Positions 52,971 through 62,564 of a stretch of DNA of 64,000 nucleotides are shown one piece after another. Numbering within the stretch: the first letter of the stretch is position 1; every line of letters starts with the position of its first letter. Source of the stretch: Luteimonas saliphila (GTDB lineage Bacteria > Pseudomonadota > Gammaproteobacteria > Xanthomonadales > Xanthomonadaceae); assembly GCF_016774335.1 (NCBI RefSeq), contig NZ_JAETWA010000036.1, positions 50,762 to 114,761 on the forward strand, given 5' to 3'. The notes beneath the pieces were generated by a model. That model saw nothing but the letters and a program-made list of their open reading frames with translations. It was not told the origin of the DNA and did no database searches. The translations under genes and the position numbers were made by a program.

Positions 52971-54167
52971 ATGCCCAGCCCGATCGACGACGCCTGCGGG
53001 CACCTCCGCCGCTACCCCACCGTCGCGCTCGTACTGCAGGGCGGCGGCGCGCTCGGCGGATACCAGTGCGGGGTCTACGAGCGGCTGCACGAGGCGGGCA
53101 TCGCGCCGAACTGGATCGCCGGCATCTCGATCGGCGCGATCAACGCCGCGATCATCGCCGGCAACGCGCCGGAAGACCGCATCGCGCAGCTGCGCGGCTT
53201 CTGGGACCACATTTCCGAACCCGCCGGCCCGCTGGCGCTGGCCGCGCTGGGCGTACGCACCCTGGTCGCCGCCCTGCCGGAACAGGAAGGCCTGCTGTCC
53301 TGGGCGCGCAACCTGAGCGCGATGGGCGCGCTGGCGCAGGGGCAACGCGGCTTCTTCCAGTCGCGGCCGCTGTCGCCGTTGCTGTTCTCCGACGGCAGCG
53401 ACGCCGCCACCAGCTTCTACGACACCTCGGCGCTGCGCGAGACCCTGCTGCGCTTCGTCGACTTCGACCGCATCAACCGCGACCGCGGCATGCGCCTCAC
53501 CGTCGGCGCCACCAATGTGATGCGCGGCAATTTCCGCTACTTCGACAGCGCCCTGGAACCGATCCGGGTCGAGCACGTGCTGGCCTCGGGCGCGCTGCCG
53601 CCCGCATTTCCCGCGGTGGAGATCGACGGCGAACCGTACTGGGACGGCGGCATCGTCTCCAATACGCCGCTGGAATACATCCTCGGCTGCCGCCCGCACG
53701 AGGACACCCTCGCCTTCCAGGTCGACCTGTGGAGCGCGCGCGGCGCGCGGCCGCGGACGATCATGGACGTGCTGGAACGGATCAAGGACATCCGCTACTC
53801 CAGCCGCACCCGCCACGGCACGCAGATGGTCGAGATGGCGCAGACGCTGCGTACTTCGCTGCGCGAGCTGATCGACCTGCTGCCCGACCGCAGGCTGCCG
53901 CCGCACCTGGACGCAGCGCTGTCGCCGTGGCTCGACGACCGCGTGTTCAACATCATCCACCTGATCTACCAGGCCACGCCGCACGAGCAGGAAAGCAAGG
54001 ACTACGCCTTCGGCACCATCCCGCTGCGCGAGCACTGGGAAAGCGGCCGTCGCGACATGGACCTCACCCTGCAGCGTCCGGAATACTTCGCACTACCCGA
54101 TCGCTCGGTGGGCGTGGCGACCCACGACGTGCACCGCGACACGGACGCGCGCGCGGACCAGACCTGA
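52971..54167 (+). CDS. Patatin-like phospholipase with DUF3734 C-terminus
   Basis: Lipolytic acyl hydrolase of 398 residues. The oxyanion loop QGGGALGGYQCGV (23-35), nucleophile Ser53 in GISIG and catalytic Asp225 in WDGG form the patatin Ser-Asp dyad. The C-terminal third (about 290-395) matches DUF3734, often fused to patatins near bdhA and PHB genes in proteobacteria. No signal peptide. It probably acts on membrane lipids or PHB-granule-related esters. Same direction as bdhA, 15-base gap. Confidence 0.9.
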   Translation: MPSPIDDACGHLRRYPTVALVLQGGGALGGYQCGVYERLHEAGIAPNWIAGISIGAINAAIIAGNAPEDRIAQLRGFWDHISEPAGPLALAALGVRTLVAALPEQEGLLSWARNLSAMGALAQGQRGFFQSRPLSPLLFSDGSDAATSFYDTSALRETLLRFVDFDRINRDRGMRLTVGATNVMRGNFRYFDSALEPIRVEHVLASGALPPAFPAVEIDGEPYWDGGIVSNTPLEYILGCRPHEDTLAFQVDLWSARGARPRTIMDVLERIKDIRYSSRTRHGTQMVEMAQTLRTSLRELIDLLPDRRLPPHLDAALSPWLDDRVFNIIHLIYQATPHEQESKDYAFGTIPLREHWESGRRDMDLTLQRPEYFALPDRSVGVATHDVHRDTDARADQT

Positions 54168-54176
54168 GCACGAAGC

Positions 54177-54599
54177 TCAGAACGGCTTGGCCAGCACCAG
54201 CCAGATCACCGCCAGCAGCCCGAACACCGGCACCTCGTTGAAGATCCGCAGCGTTCTGGTCGACGGCAGCGCCTGCCCCGCCGCGCTGCGCTTGAGCCAG
54301 CGCCCGGCGACGATGAAATGGGCCAGCAACAGCGCCACCAGCGCGAGCTTGGCGTGCAGCCAGCCGCCGGCGACGCCGAAGTGCAGCCACAACGCCAGGC
54401 CGGGCAGCACCGCAAGCCCGAACATCACGTGGCCGAAGCGGTACAGCCGCCGACCCATCAGCAGCAGGCGTGCGCGCACCGCGGGTTCTTCGCCGGCTTC
54501 CACCAGGTTGATCAGGATCCGCGGCAGGTAGAACGCGGCCGCCACCCAGGCCATCACGAACAGCAGGTGCGCGGACTTGGTCCACAGGTAGGCGTGCAT
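54177..54599 (-). CDS. HemJ/CopD-like membrane protein
   Basis: A 140-residue integral membrane protein starting MHAYLWTKSAHLLFVMAWVA, with the first-helix His and AAFYLPRILINLVEA. Helices near 50-75, 78-100 and 120-138 include RFGHVMFG. These match HemJ (UPF0093), the alternative protoporphyrinogen IX oxidase for haem synthesis. A CopD-like copper protein is the main alternative, since the families overlap. Convergent with the patatin gene, 9 bases apart. Confidence 0.8.
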   Translation of the reverse strand: MHAYLWTKSAHLLFVMAWVAAAFYLPRILINLVEAGEEPAVRARLLLMGRRLYRFGHVMFGLAVLPGLALWLHFGVAGGWLHAKLALVALLLAHFIVAGRWLKRSAAGQALPSTRTLRIFNEVPVFGLLAVIWLVLAKPF

Positions 54600-54687
54600 G
54601 CGGATCTCCGGCGGTCGCGGCCGCGGGGACGGCCACGCTGGCGAGTGGGCGCGCTATTGTAGCCGCCGCTTCCGGGACCGACCGCCG

Positions 54688-55296
54688 ATGGCCAAGCGCT
54701 ACGACCAACGCTACTTCGATACCTGGTACCGCAACCGCGGCATCGGCGGTGCGCAGCGGCTGGCGCGCAAGGTCGCGCTCGCGGTGGCGGCGGCCGAGTA
54801 CCACCTCGAACGGCCGCTGCGCAGCGTGCTCGACATCGGCTGCGGCGAAGGCGCGTGGCGCGCGCCGTTGCTGCGGCTGCGGCCGAAGCTGCGCTACCTC
54901 GGCTTCGACGGCAGCGAGTACGCGGTGCGCCGCTACGGACCACGTCGCAACCTGCACCTGGCGCGGTTCGCCGACTTCGCCACGCTGCGGCCCTGCCCGC
55001 CGGTCGACCTGCTGGTGTGCAGCGACGTGATGCACTACCTGCCGTTGAAGGAGCTCGACCGCGGCCTGCCGGGACTGGCCGAGCTGTGCGGCGGCGTGGC
55101 CTTCCTCGAGACCTTCACGCGCGAGGACCGGACCGTGGGCGACGAGGTCGACTTCCAGGCCCGCTCCGCCGCGTTCTACCGTGGCCGCTTCGAGGCGCTG
55201 GGCTTCCGCCAGCTCGGCTCGCACTGCTGGCTCTCGCCGGCGCTGGCCGGCAATGTCGCGGCACTCGAGCTTGCTACGCGCGTCCCTGGCGGCTGA
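54688..55296 (+). CDS. Class I SAM-dependent methyltransferase
   Basis: A 202-residue methyltransferase with a Rossmann fold: motif I VLDIGCGEGAWRAPL (about 49-63), the acidic residue at LGFDGSEYAVR and DLLVCSDVMHYLPL as motif IV. MAKRYDQRYFDTWYRNRGIG is a common N-terminus among small bacterial methyltransferases. Methyl acceptor unknown. It is divergent from hemJ and upstream of phaZ, with a 238-base gap that shows no other gene. Confidence 0.83.
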   Translation: MAKRYDQRYFDTWYRNRGIGGAQRLARKVALAVAAAEYHLERPLRSVLDIGCGEGAWRAPLLRLRPKLRYLGFDGSEYAVRRYGPRRNLHLARFADFATLRPCPPVDLLVCSDVMHYLPLKELDRGLPGLAELCGGVAFLETFTREDRTVGDEVDFQARSAAFYRGRFEALGFRQLGSHCWLSPALAGNVAALELATRVPGG

Positions 55297-55534
55297 ACCG
55301 GCGTTGCCGGTATGCCCCTGGACGCGGCGCGGACGGGGACAAGGCCTGCAACGATGCCCGCCTCCATGTCCACGCCCGCCTGCCGTTATCGACCAGGTGG
55401 ACGCTTCCTCCCTCGATCATGCCGACCCCCCGGAAACCCCGCGGCTCCGGGCGCGGGCCGGCGCTCGGCCCCTTGACTCCCGGTTTCCGTCGATGCGGTA
55501 TGCTGCGCCGCAGCAGCCGCTGCCCGTGACGCCG

Positions 55535-56872
55535 ATGCTCCTGTACCAGTTCCACGAACTCACCCGCTCCTGGATGGCGCCGCTCACCTACTGGGCGGAA
55601 GCCAACGCCAAGGCCTACTCCGCCTCGGGGAGCTGGCTGTCGGCCATGCCCGGCGCGGAACGCATCGCCGCGGCCAACGAACTTCTGTACCGGGTCGGCA
55701 AGGACTACGAGAAGCCCGCCTTCGACATCCACTCGATCGAGTGGGAGGGCGAGGTCTACCCGGTGGTCGAGAAGACCGTGCGCAGCACGCCGTTCTGCAA
55801 CTTGCTGCGCTTCAAGCGCTACACCGACGATGCCGACACCATCGGCGAGATGCGCGGGCAGCCGCCGGTGCTGATCGTCGCCCCACTGTCGGGACACCAC
55901 GCCACCCTGCTGCGCGACACCGTGCGCACCATGCTGCGCGACCACAAGGTCTACATCACCGACTGGGTCGACGCGCGCATGGTGCCCAAGGCCGCCGGGC
56001 CGTTCACGCTCGACGACTACGTGCGCACGATCGAGGACTTCATCCGCCACATCGGCGCCAGCGACCTGCACGTGATGAGCGTCTGCCAGCCGACGGTGCC
56101 GGTGCTGGCCGCAGTCTCGCTGATGGCCGCGCGCGGCGAGCCGGTGCCGCGTTCGCTGGTGATGATGGGCGGGCCGATCGACACCCGCGAATCGCCGACG
56201 TCGGTCAACAACCTCGCCACCCAGAAGCCGCTGTGGTGGTTCGAGAACAACGTCATCCACCCGGTGCCGCAGAACTATCCCGGCGCCGGCCGCCGGGTCT
56301 ATCCCGGTTTCCTGCAGCACACCGGCTTCGTGGCGATGAATCCCGAACGCCACTTCGTCTCGCACTGGGACTTCTACCAGGACCTGCTCAAGGGCGATCT
56401 CGAGGACGCCCAGTCGCACCGCAAGTTCTACGACGAGTACAACGCCGTGCTCGACATGCCCGCCGAGTACTACCTCGACACCATCCGCGTGGTGTTCCAG
56501 GAGCACCTGCTGCCGCGCGGGCTGTGGGACGTCGGCAAGGAGCGGGTGAAGCCGTCGGCGATCCGCGGCACCGCGCTGCTGACCATCGAAGGCGAACTCG
56601 ACGACATCTCGGGCCTGGGCCAGACCCGCGCGGCGCACGGCCTGTGCACCGGCATCGCCGCGCAGGATCGCCACCACCTGACCGTCGAGGGCGCAGGCCA
56701 CTACGGCATCTTCAGTGGCCGTCGCTGGCGCGAGCAGGTCTACCCGCAGGTACGCGATTTCATCGCCGCCAACGTCGCGGGCACGCCGGCCAGGACCCGT
56801 CCCGGAACGCCGAAGAAGAAGGCGGCGGCGAAGAAGAAGGCCGCGGGCAAGAAGGCGCGTCGCGCCGGGTGA
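55535..56872 (+). CDS. Intracellular polyhydroxybutyrate depolymerase with basic tail
   Basis: Cytosolic depolymerase hydrolysing native PHB granules, 445 residues starting MLLYQFHEL (an upstream in-frame ATG at 55493 is possible). The nucleophile is Cys184 in VMSVCQPTVP, as Cys183 in Ralstonia eutropha PhaZa1. VEGAGHYGIFSGRRWRE near the end carries the catalytic His. The last residues form a Lys/Ala/Arg tail (KKKAAAKKKAAGKKARRAG) like the histone-type tails of PhaF or H1-like proteins, not usual for PhaZ. It may tether granules to DNA. Monomer products fit the bdhA gene upstream. Confidence 0.93.
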   Translation: MLLYQFHELTRSWMAPLTYWAEANAKAYSASGSWLSAMPGAERIAAANELLYRVGKDYEKPAFDIHSIEWEGEVYPVVEKTVRSTPFCNLLRFKRYTDDADTIGEMRGQPPVLIVAPLSGHHATLLRDTVRTMLRDHKVYITDWVDARMVPKAAGPFTLDDYVRTIEDFIRHIGASDLHVMSVCQPTVPVLAAVSLMAARGEPVPRSLVMMGGPIDTRESPTSVNNLATQKPLWWFENNVIHPVPQNYPGAGRRVYPGFLQHTGFVAMNPERHFVSHWDFYQDLLKGDLEDAQSHRKFYDEYNAVLDMPAEYYLDTIRVVFQEHLLPRGLWDVGKERVKPSAIRGTALLTIEGELDDISGLGQTRAAHGLCTGIAAQDRHHLTVEGAGHYGIFSGRRWREQVYPQVRDFIAANVAGTPARTRPGTPKKKAAAKKKAAGKKARRAG

Positions 56873-56876
56873 ATCA

Positions 56877-56975
56877 CTTCTCCCGACGGGAGAACGCGTC
56901 GCGGCAGTCGGATTCCTTCTCCCTCCGGGAGAAACGCGTCGCGCCGAGTGGATCCCTTCTCCCTCCGGGAGAAGG
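56877..56975. repeat. Three CTTCTCCC..GGGAGAA hairpin repeats
   Basis: CTTCTCCC(GA/TCC)GGGAGAA hairpins recur at 56877-56894, 56916-56933 and 56956-56975, about 40 bases apart, each followed by ACGCGTCGCG or a variant and a second copy of GGATTCCTTC. The same hairpin occurs at 6254-6277. They lie directly after the phaZ stop and may act as its 3' mRNA boundary. The rest of the gap to 57121 has nothing else clear. Confidence 0.75.
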
Positions 56976-57121
56976 TGGCGCGAAGCGCCGGTTGAAGGCC
57001 CGGCGGAGCGGGACCGGCTCGGACCACACGCGAGTCGGGGCCGACGATTCGTTTTGCGGCTCGACTCCAGCACCGTCCTCCCGTCTCCCGCTGCACGTGG
57101 CGGGATCGGCCGCGGAGACGT

Positions 57122-58426
57122 TCAGTCCCCGCAAGCTGCGGGCGGCCCCTCGCCGACGCGCCACTCGCCGCCGTCGCGTTCCAGTCGCCAGCCTGCCGAC
57201 AGCGCGAGGGTCCAGCCCGGGCCGGTCCATTTAGCGCCACAGCCGTCGATGTCCTGCGCACCCACGGTGATCGCCGACCAGTCGCGCGCAACCAGTGCAC
57301 CGTCTTTCGCGACCAGTTCGCCCCAGGCCGCGCGCGCGGTCAGCGTGCCGTAGACCGTACCGGCATCGCCCAGCGGGAACAGGGTGCGGGGATCGAACGA
57401 CATCGACGGATTCTGCAACGGCAGCCGCAGCGTCGCGCCCCCGACGAAACGGTCGCGATACGCCGCTGCGCGCTGCGCGCGCAACGCGGCGCGCTCGCGT
57501 TCCGACATGCGGACGTCATCGATGCCGTACTGCTGCCCGGCCCTGTCCGCATCGACAGCTGCGGCGCCGAGGGCTTCCGACAGCAACGTCGGCAGGTCGG
57601 TGTCCGCGCTCACCCCGGACCGCCATCCATCGCGCCAGCGATCCAGCAGCAGCCCGTAGGCCGGTCCGGTCGCGTAGGCCATCGAACGCACGAAACCGTC
57701 GTTGCCGTCGGCGCGGCGCAGTGCGTCGAGCAGCGCCGGCACCGGATCGCCCGCCGCAGACGCGACGATGCGGCCGGTGTACTCGGCCAGGCCTTCGTTG
57801 CGTTCGAGCTTCGCCTCCTGCAGCAGCGTACCGGTCGCCAGTTCGCCCTGGGCCGAACGGCGCGCGCGGAAGGCGAGTGCGGCCCGGGCATGGGCGCGGG
57901 CATCGGCGTCGCCCCCGGGGGCGGCGAGCGCCTGCGCCAGCGCGCGCAGTTCGAGCCGCAACCACGTACGGCCCGCTTCTCCGTCCAGGTGCCCGTTGTC
58001 GCCCTCCACCGCCGGCAGTCCCAATCCGCCTTGCACGCAGTGCCAGCGTTCGTGCCACAGCAACCTGGCAAGCGCATCGCGATCATCCGACAACGGCAGC
58101 ATCAGCATCACCGTCGGCACGCCATTGACCTCGACGCAGGTATTCGCCGGCAACTGGTCCGCGCGCAGCGCGGCCGGCACCGGCTCGTCCGACGCCGGAT
58201 CCATGCGCCAGGACGCACGCGTGGCCGGATCGATCAGGACGATCGGCGCATCCAGGGCGACGTTCCACAACGCCGTCGCCCGTTGCATCGAAACCGGGTC
58301 GTCGGCGATCGCTGCGGCGCGCCGCAGCGCCTGCTCCGTTTCCACAGGCGCTGGTTCCGTGCAAACGGCGGACACCGGCAGCACGATCGCCAACGCGCCG
58401 CAACACCATCGCGCGTATCGGTTCAC
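57122..58426 (-). CDS. Putative exported zinc metallopeptidase, HExxH type
   Basis: A 434-residue protein starting at GTG 58426, with GGAGG 7 bases upstream and a 4-base GTGA overlap with the CocE-type hydrolase gene. Signal peptide about 1-22. The sequence WHERWHCVQGG contains His125-Glu126-x-x-His129, and about 80 residues later NEGLAEYTGRI offers Glu211/Glu215 as a third ligand, an arrangement like gluzincins. I recognise no named family. The C-terminal part (about 345-434) is a small beta-rich region. Enzyme activity is inferred only from the motif. Confidence 0.7.
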   Translation of the reverse strand: MNRYARWCCGALAIVLPVSAVCTEPAPVETEQALRRAAAIADDPVSMQRATALWNVALDAPIVLIDPATRASWRMDPASDEPVPAALRADQLPANTCVEVNGVPTVMLMLPLSDDRDALARLLWHERWHCVQGGLGLPAVEGDNGHLDGEAGRTWLRLELRALAQALAAPGGDADARAHARAALAFRARRSAQGELATGTLLQEAKLERNEGLAEYTGRIVASAAGDPVPALLDALRRADGNDGFVRSMAYATGPAYGLLLDRWRDGWRSGVSADTDLPTLLSEALGAAAVDADRAGQQYGIDDVRMSERERAALRAQRAAAYRDRFVGGATLRLPLQNPSMSFDPRTLFPLGDAGTVYGTLTARAAWGELVAKDGALVARDWSAITVGAQDIDGCGAKWTGPGWTLALSAGWRLERDGGEWRVGEGPPAACGD

Positions 58427-60717
58427 TGCGCATCCTCCGTTCGCAAGGGCACGCGGACCACGCTGTCCGGGTGCCACTCCACGGTCAGCGGCACGGTGGC
58501 GTCGGCCAGCGACTCGTCGCTGACGTCGCGGCCGGTGCCATGGTTGACCTGGTGGTGCGCGTCCTTGAGCACGTCGACCACCACCAGCAGGCGGTTGCCC
58601 GGCTCCATCCTGCGAGCGGTCATGCGGCTGCGTTCGAACGGGATGCGCGTCCATTCTCCGGGGACCAGCAGTTCGCGACGCGTCATGTCGCGCGCGTGGC
58701 TGGCCCGGCCGACGAAGTACGACAACTGCATCGCGCTGCCGTCCGGACGCAGTTCGTACAGAACGACCATGAAGTCGAAGTCGCGCTTGTCGATGCGCAC
58801 CTTCAGCTCACCCGAGAACGTGCCGACGACGGACGTCGGGCGCTCGAACGGTTCGCTGACGAATGCGAACCCGCTGTCGACCTCGATCGCATCGCGGACG
58901 ATTGGGCTTGGATAGTAGCCATGGCCCCGGGTCGTACGGTCGGCGAAATCCACGGTCTGGCGCAAGGGCCGCGCCGCCGGCGGCGCCTCGGGCGACAGGC
59001 TTCGATACGCGCCGGATCGGCTGTCGACCAGATGGAACGCCACCGGTGTCGCTGCCGCCGCCAGCGATGGTGCGTGGCGCCACGCATCGCCACCCATCCA
59101 CTGGTAGTTGACCTTGTCGCGCACCAGCGCCGGGCGCTGCGCGCCGCGCAACACGTGGTCCAGCCACTGGAACGTGATCTCCCGGGTGTCGAACTGCGCG
59201 GAAGGATCGATCGCGTAACCGCGCAACACACGCTGCTTGACCGGCGCCTGCGCGCCGAAATGGTCGTAGGGCCCGATCAGCAGGTAGTGTTCCGCACCCG
59301 GCCGATGGCGATGGTGCTCCTTGAAGTACTGCAGGGCCGAGATCTGTCCGTCGTCGTAATAGCCGGTGATGCTCAACACCGGGATGTCGATGCGCGCGAA
59401 CTCGTCGCCGTACGGCACCATCGCCTGCCAGTACGCGTCGTAGGCCGGATGCGACAGCCAGCGCTGCAGCCAGGGGTTCGGCGTTCCGTCCACATCGTCG
59501 ATCTCGCGATACGGCCGGCCACTCGCGAACCAGTTCTCCGTCAATGCATTCCAGCGCTCGCGCTGGCCGTAGGTCTCGTGGTCGAGCAAGCGGTTGTTGG
59601 CGACGTAGAACGGCCAGGCGTAGTTCGCGCTGAGGAACACGTTGTTCTCCATCGGCAGGCCGAGGCCCGGGATCGCCGCCACGTACGGCACGATGGTCTT
59701 CAGCGCCGGATGCATGCGCCGGGTGGCCGCCCATGCGGCGAACCCGGAGTAGCTCCCGCCGTACATCGCGACCCGCCCATCGCTCCACGGTTGCCGGCTG
59801 ATCCAGTCGATGGCCGCGTGCGCATCGTCGGCCTCGCGCTCGTAGGGAGCGATCCGGTCCTCGCTCAGGCGCTTGCCGCGCGCATCGACCACCACTCCGG
59901 CGTAGCCACGCGAGGCCGCCTCGACCGCGGTCGCGCGATTCGCCTCCGGCGCGGTGTAGATGGTGAACAGCATCGCCGTGGGCAGGGGCCCGTCGGCGTT
60001 GCGGCTGCGCGCCACCGTCGCCGACAGCGTCGCGCCCTGCGGCGTGCGGATCAGCACCTGGTCGTCGACCAGGTAGCGCCTTTCCTCGTCCTCGCGCACG
60101 AGGGCGGGCGCCAGCCTGGCGGCCGAACGGTAGACGTCGACGAACGATTGCCGCCGCGCCAGCTCGAGTGCGCCGGCGAGTGGGATGCCCGATGCTCCCA
60201 CGCCCGGCTCGAGGCGCTGTCGCAGTTCGGCCTGCGCGCGCTCGGCGTCGCCGACGAACCAGTAGGCCGTGCGCTGCGCATCGAGATCGTCGAGTCCGGA
60301 CAAATGCCCGCGCAGCGCGCGCGCATAGCCGGCGTCGAACCCGGCCGGTTCGCTGCGCGCACGTGCGTACGCCAGGTAGGGCGCCCAACGCTGCGCCTTC
60401 GCGGCCTCCCCCTCGGCCTGCAGCCGGCGCATCAGCGCGACGACGGCGGCCACGGCGGTGTCCTGCCCTGCAGCGATCCGCAGGTGCGCGAGGTCCTCCT
60501 CCGACGTCTCGACCCCGCCGCTGTCGCGGGAGGCGAGCATCGCCTGCGCCATCGCCGCGATGGACGAGGCGATCTCGCCGTCGCTCGCGGTGGCGTCGAT
60601 GTCGAGTTCGAACGTCGGTTCCGCCGCCCATGCCATGGACGATGCCGCGAGCAGCACCAGCCACGCACAGATCGCTCGGCATCGGCTGGGGAACCTGCAG
60701 TGCGTCCTTCCCGGCAT
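58423..60717 (-). CDS. CocE/NonD family (X-Pro dipeptidyl-peptidase-like) serine hydrolase, exported
   Basis: A 764-residue hydrolase. The ATG at 60717 has AGGAGG 9 bases upstream. Signal peptide about 1-32. After about 200 helical residues comes the alpha/beta-hydrolase domain with GGSYSG (Ser near 322), a D in TGYYDDGQIS and His in IGPYDHFGAQ. The C-terminal jelly-roll (PepX_C, about 540-760) includes DKRDFDFMVVLYELRPDG. The family covers Xaa-Pro dipeptidyl peptidases, cocaine esterase and glutaryl acylases; the substrate is open. The N-terminal helical extension is unusual for CocE. It is coupled by overlap to the HExxH protein. Confidence 0.88.
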   Translation of the reverse strand: MPGRTHCRFPSRCRAICAWLVLLAASSMAWAAEPTFELDIDATASDGEIASSIAAMAQAMLASRDSGGVETSEEDLAHLRIAAGQDTAVAAVVALMRRLQAEGEAAKAQRWAPYLAYARARSEPAGFDAGYARALRGHLSGLDDLDAQRTAYWFVGDAERAQAELRQRLEPGVGASGIPLAGALELARRQSFVDVYRSAARLAPALVREDEERRYLVDDQVLIRTPQGATLSATVARSRNADGPLPTAMLFTIYTAPEANRATAVEAASRGYAGVVVDARGKRLSEDRIAPYEREADDAHAAIDWISRQPWSDGRVAMYGGSYSGFAAWAATRRMHPALKTIVPYVAAIPGLGLPMENNVFLSANYAWPFYVANNRLLDHETYGQRERWNALTENWFASGRPYREIDDVDGTPNPWLQRWLSHPAYDAYWQAMVPYGDEFARIDIPVLSITGYYDDGQISALQYFKEHHRHRPGAEHYLLIGPYDHFGAQAPVKQRVLRGYAIDPSAQFDTREITFQWLDHVLRGAQRPALVRDKVNYQWMGGDAWRHAPSLAAAATPVAFHLVDSRSGAYRSLSPEAPPAARPLRQTVDFADRTTRGHGYYPSPIVRDAIEVDSGFAFVSEPFERPTSVVGTFSGELKVRIDKRDFDFMVVLYELRPDGSAMQLSYFVGRASHARDMTRRELLVPGEWTRIPFERSRMTARRMEPGNRLLVVVDVLKDAHHQVNHGTGRDVSDESLADATVPLTVEWHPDSVVRVPLRTEDAQ

Positions 60718-61136
60718 CGTCTCGATCCTCCTCATGGAACACAGGATGCAGCGCGTCGTTGGTTCCACGCCGGCGCGGATGCGTGGCCTATGCCGCCGCG
60801 ACGATCGCCGGCGACGCGGCCTGGTGGCGGGCCGCCGGCATGACGCGCGATACGCCTTCGCTGGCCGGACGCCGGGAACCGTAGGCTATACGGTCGGCGC
60901 TGGCCATTCCCGCCGTCTACGACCGCAAGCACACGCGTTCCATTCTCATAGCGCACCGATCGAGTCGAGGTCCGGCGCATCGGGCAGCCGCCGTGCAGGC
61001 GGGATCCCCGGGGACCGCCGGCCTGCAGCGACCGCAACCGGGCCTGCCGCAGACGGGCCGGCGACTGCATGGTCATCGACGGCTCCCATTCTTCTGGATG
61101 CCTCCGGGGCGGAATCGGTCGCACCGCGACGCCCGT

Positions 61137-62072
61137 TCACGCGTGCTGCGAGGTCTTCACCAGCAGGTGCTTGGCCATCAGCCCGTGGAGCCGGCCGATG
61201 CCGCGGGCGATGTGCATGGTCGCGAACAGCAGCACGATACCGGCCGCGAATACCGCGGGCAGGCCCCATTCCGGCAGCGACGTGCCGACCACATGGCCAT
61301 GGACGTTGAGCAGCTGCCATCCATCGATGGAGACGTTCGCATCGGCGATGCCTAACCACACCAGCAGCGGCGCCGCGATGAACGACAGCGAGGTGGCGAT
61401 CAGCACGATCGCCAGCGTGAAGTACGCCACGCCCAGCGGCAGCATCAGCAGGAAGTACAGCAGCGTGCTCCAGGTGCGGGCATCGGTGAACATGTCGCCG
61501 ATCCGCTGCCAGATCGTGCGGCCCCGCACCGTGTACAGCGGCCGCCGCGGCATGCGCTCGCCGAGCATCACCTCGACGATCCGGCCCTCGACCAGCGACA
61601 GCACCCGCACCGAGCCGAAGAACAGGATCAGCAGCGGGATGCCGATGATGGTGATCGACAGGCCCAGCGAGACCGAGAAGCCGGCCACCACCCAGGTGAA
61701 GTAGAAGATGCCGGTCGCCAGCGACAGCAGCATGTAGAACAGCGAGGCGTACGCGCGCGGATCGGCGAACACGCCGAAGAAGCGCCCCAGCGCGGACTTG
61801 CGCGGCGGCGGCGCGGGCGGACGCAGCGCGGTCTGCACCGTGACCTCGGTGTCGCGGTAGATTTCGGCGACCTCGTCCGGCGCGCCGTAGCTCGAGGCCA
61901 CCGCGGCGATCACCTCGGCCTCGCTGCGGCCCGGGTTCTCGGCCAGTTCCGAGCGCAGGTACTCCTCCGCGTCGTACAGCGCGTCCTGGATCAGCGCCGG
62001 ATCCGCGCCCGCGAGCGAGCGCCGCAGGTGTTCGAGGTATTCCGGGATCGTGGTCGGCAGCTTGCTGTTCAT
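61137..62072 (-). CDS. HAAS-domain and sensor-type membrane protein
   Basis: A 311-residue inner-membrane protein. The N-terminus (about 1-75, [20 protein letters not shown] and [16 protein letters not shown]) is a HAAS/DUF1700-like domain usually linked to PadR regulators. The remainder has several helices, with [18 protein letters not shown] as in the PF13796-like sensor proteins. ATGA overlap with padR shows translational coupling. It probably acts with the regulator to respond to membrane or envelope stress; the signal is unknown. Confidence 0.8.
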   Translation of the reverse strand: MNSKLPTTIPEYLEHLRRSLAGADPALIQDALYDAEEYLRSELAENPGRSEAEVIAAVASSYGAPDEVAEIYRDTEVTVQTALRPPAPPPRKSALGRFFGVFADPRAYASLFYMLLSLATGIFYFTWVVAGFSVSLGLSITIIGIPLLILFFGSVRVLSLVEGRIVEVMLGERMPRRPLYTVRGRTIWQRIGDMFTDARTWSTLLYFLLMLPLGVAYFTLAIVLIATSLSFIAAPLLVWLGIADANVSIDGWQLLNVHGHVVGTSLPEWGLPAVFAAGIVLLFATMHIARGIGRLHGLMAKHLLVKTSQHA

Positions 62073-62446
62073 TCGCGTGTCCCCTCCAGGACGGCATCGA
62101 CGGAGTCGCGGGTCGCGCGCCACGCGCCGGCCCAGTCGCGCAGGGCGGCATGCCCGGCGTCGGTGATGCGGTAGTAGCGCCGCGGCGGGCCGGCGTCGGA
62201 CGGCTCGACGAAGCTGTCCAGCAGCCCCGCCGCCTGCAGGTTGCGCAGCACCGGGTACAGCGCGCTCTGCTTGCCGCTGAGCACGCCGTCGCCAAGGCGT
62301 TCGAGCGTCTTGGCGATCTGGTAGCCGTACATCGGCTCGCCGGCCGAGCCGAGCACCGCCAGCAGCGCCAGCGACACGGTCCCGGCGCTGAGTTCCTTCT
62401 GGAACTTGCGCAGGTGCACGTCGCCCTGGTCTTCGCTGCCGCCCAT
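62069..62446 (-). CDS. PadR-family transcriptional regulator
   Basis: A 125-residue winged-helix regulator starting [19 protein letters not shown], preceded by GAGGAGG. The winged HTH covers about 20-105, with [22 protein letters not shown] and [16 protein letters not shown] as in PadR, followed by [12 protein letters not shown], the wing and first part of the C-terminal helix. It probably represses its own promoter and that of the sensor protein encoded downstream. Divergent from the cyclophilin gene. Confidence 0.9.
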   Translation of the reverse strand: MGGSEDQGDVHLRKFQKELSAGTVSLALLAVLGSAGEPMYGYQIAKTLERLGDGVLSGKQSALYPVLRNLQAAGLLDSFVEPSDAGPPRRYYRITDAGHAALRDWAGAWRATRDSVDAVLEGTRE

Positions 62447-62469
62447 GCCGATCCTCCTCGACGACAAGC

Positions 62470-62500
62470 ATACTATTACGGACTTCTCTATAGCGGATGT
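62470..62500. promoter_or_regulatory. Probable padR promoter/operator
   Basis: An AT-rich patch in the padR-cyclophilin gap contains CTATT and ATAG halves as an imperfect inverted pair (62473-62493), plus TAATAGTAT on the minus strand as a possible -10. The position, about 30-50 bases above the padR start, fits an autoregulated promoter. Confidence 0.35.
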
Positions 62501-62564
62501 GCCATTAGTCTCGCCGGGCCGGTCTCGTCCACAATCGGCCCTCGCACCGAACCCGGACCACCCC

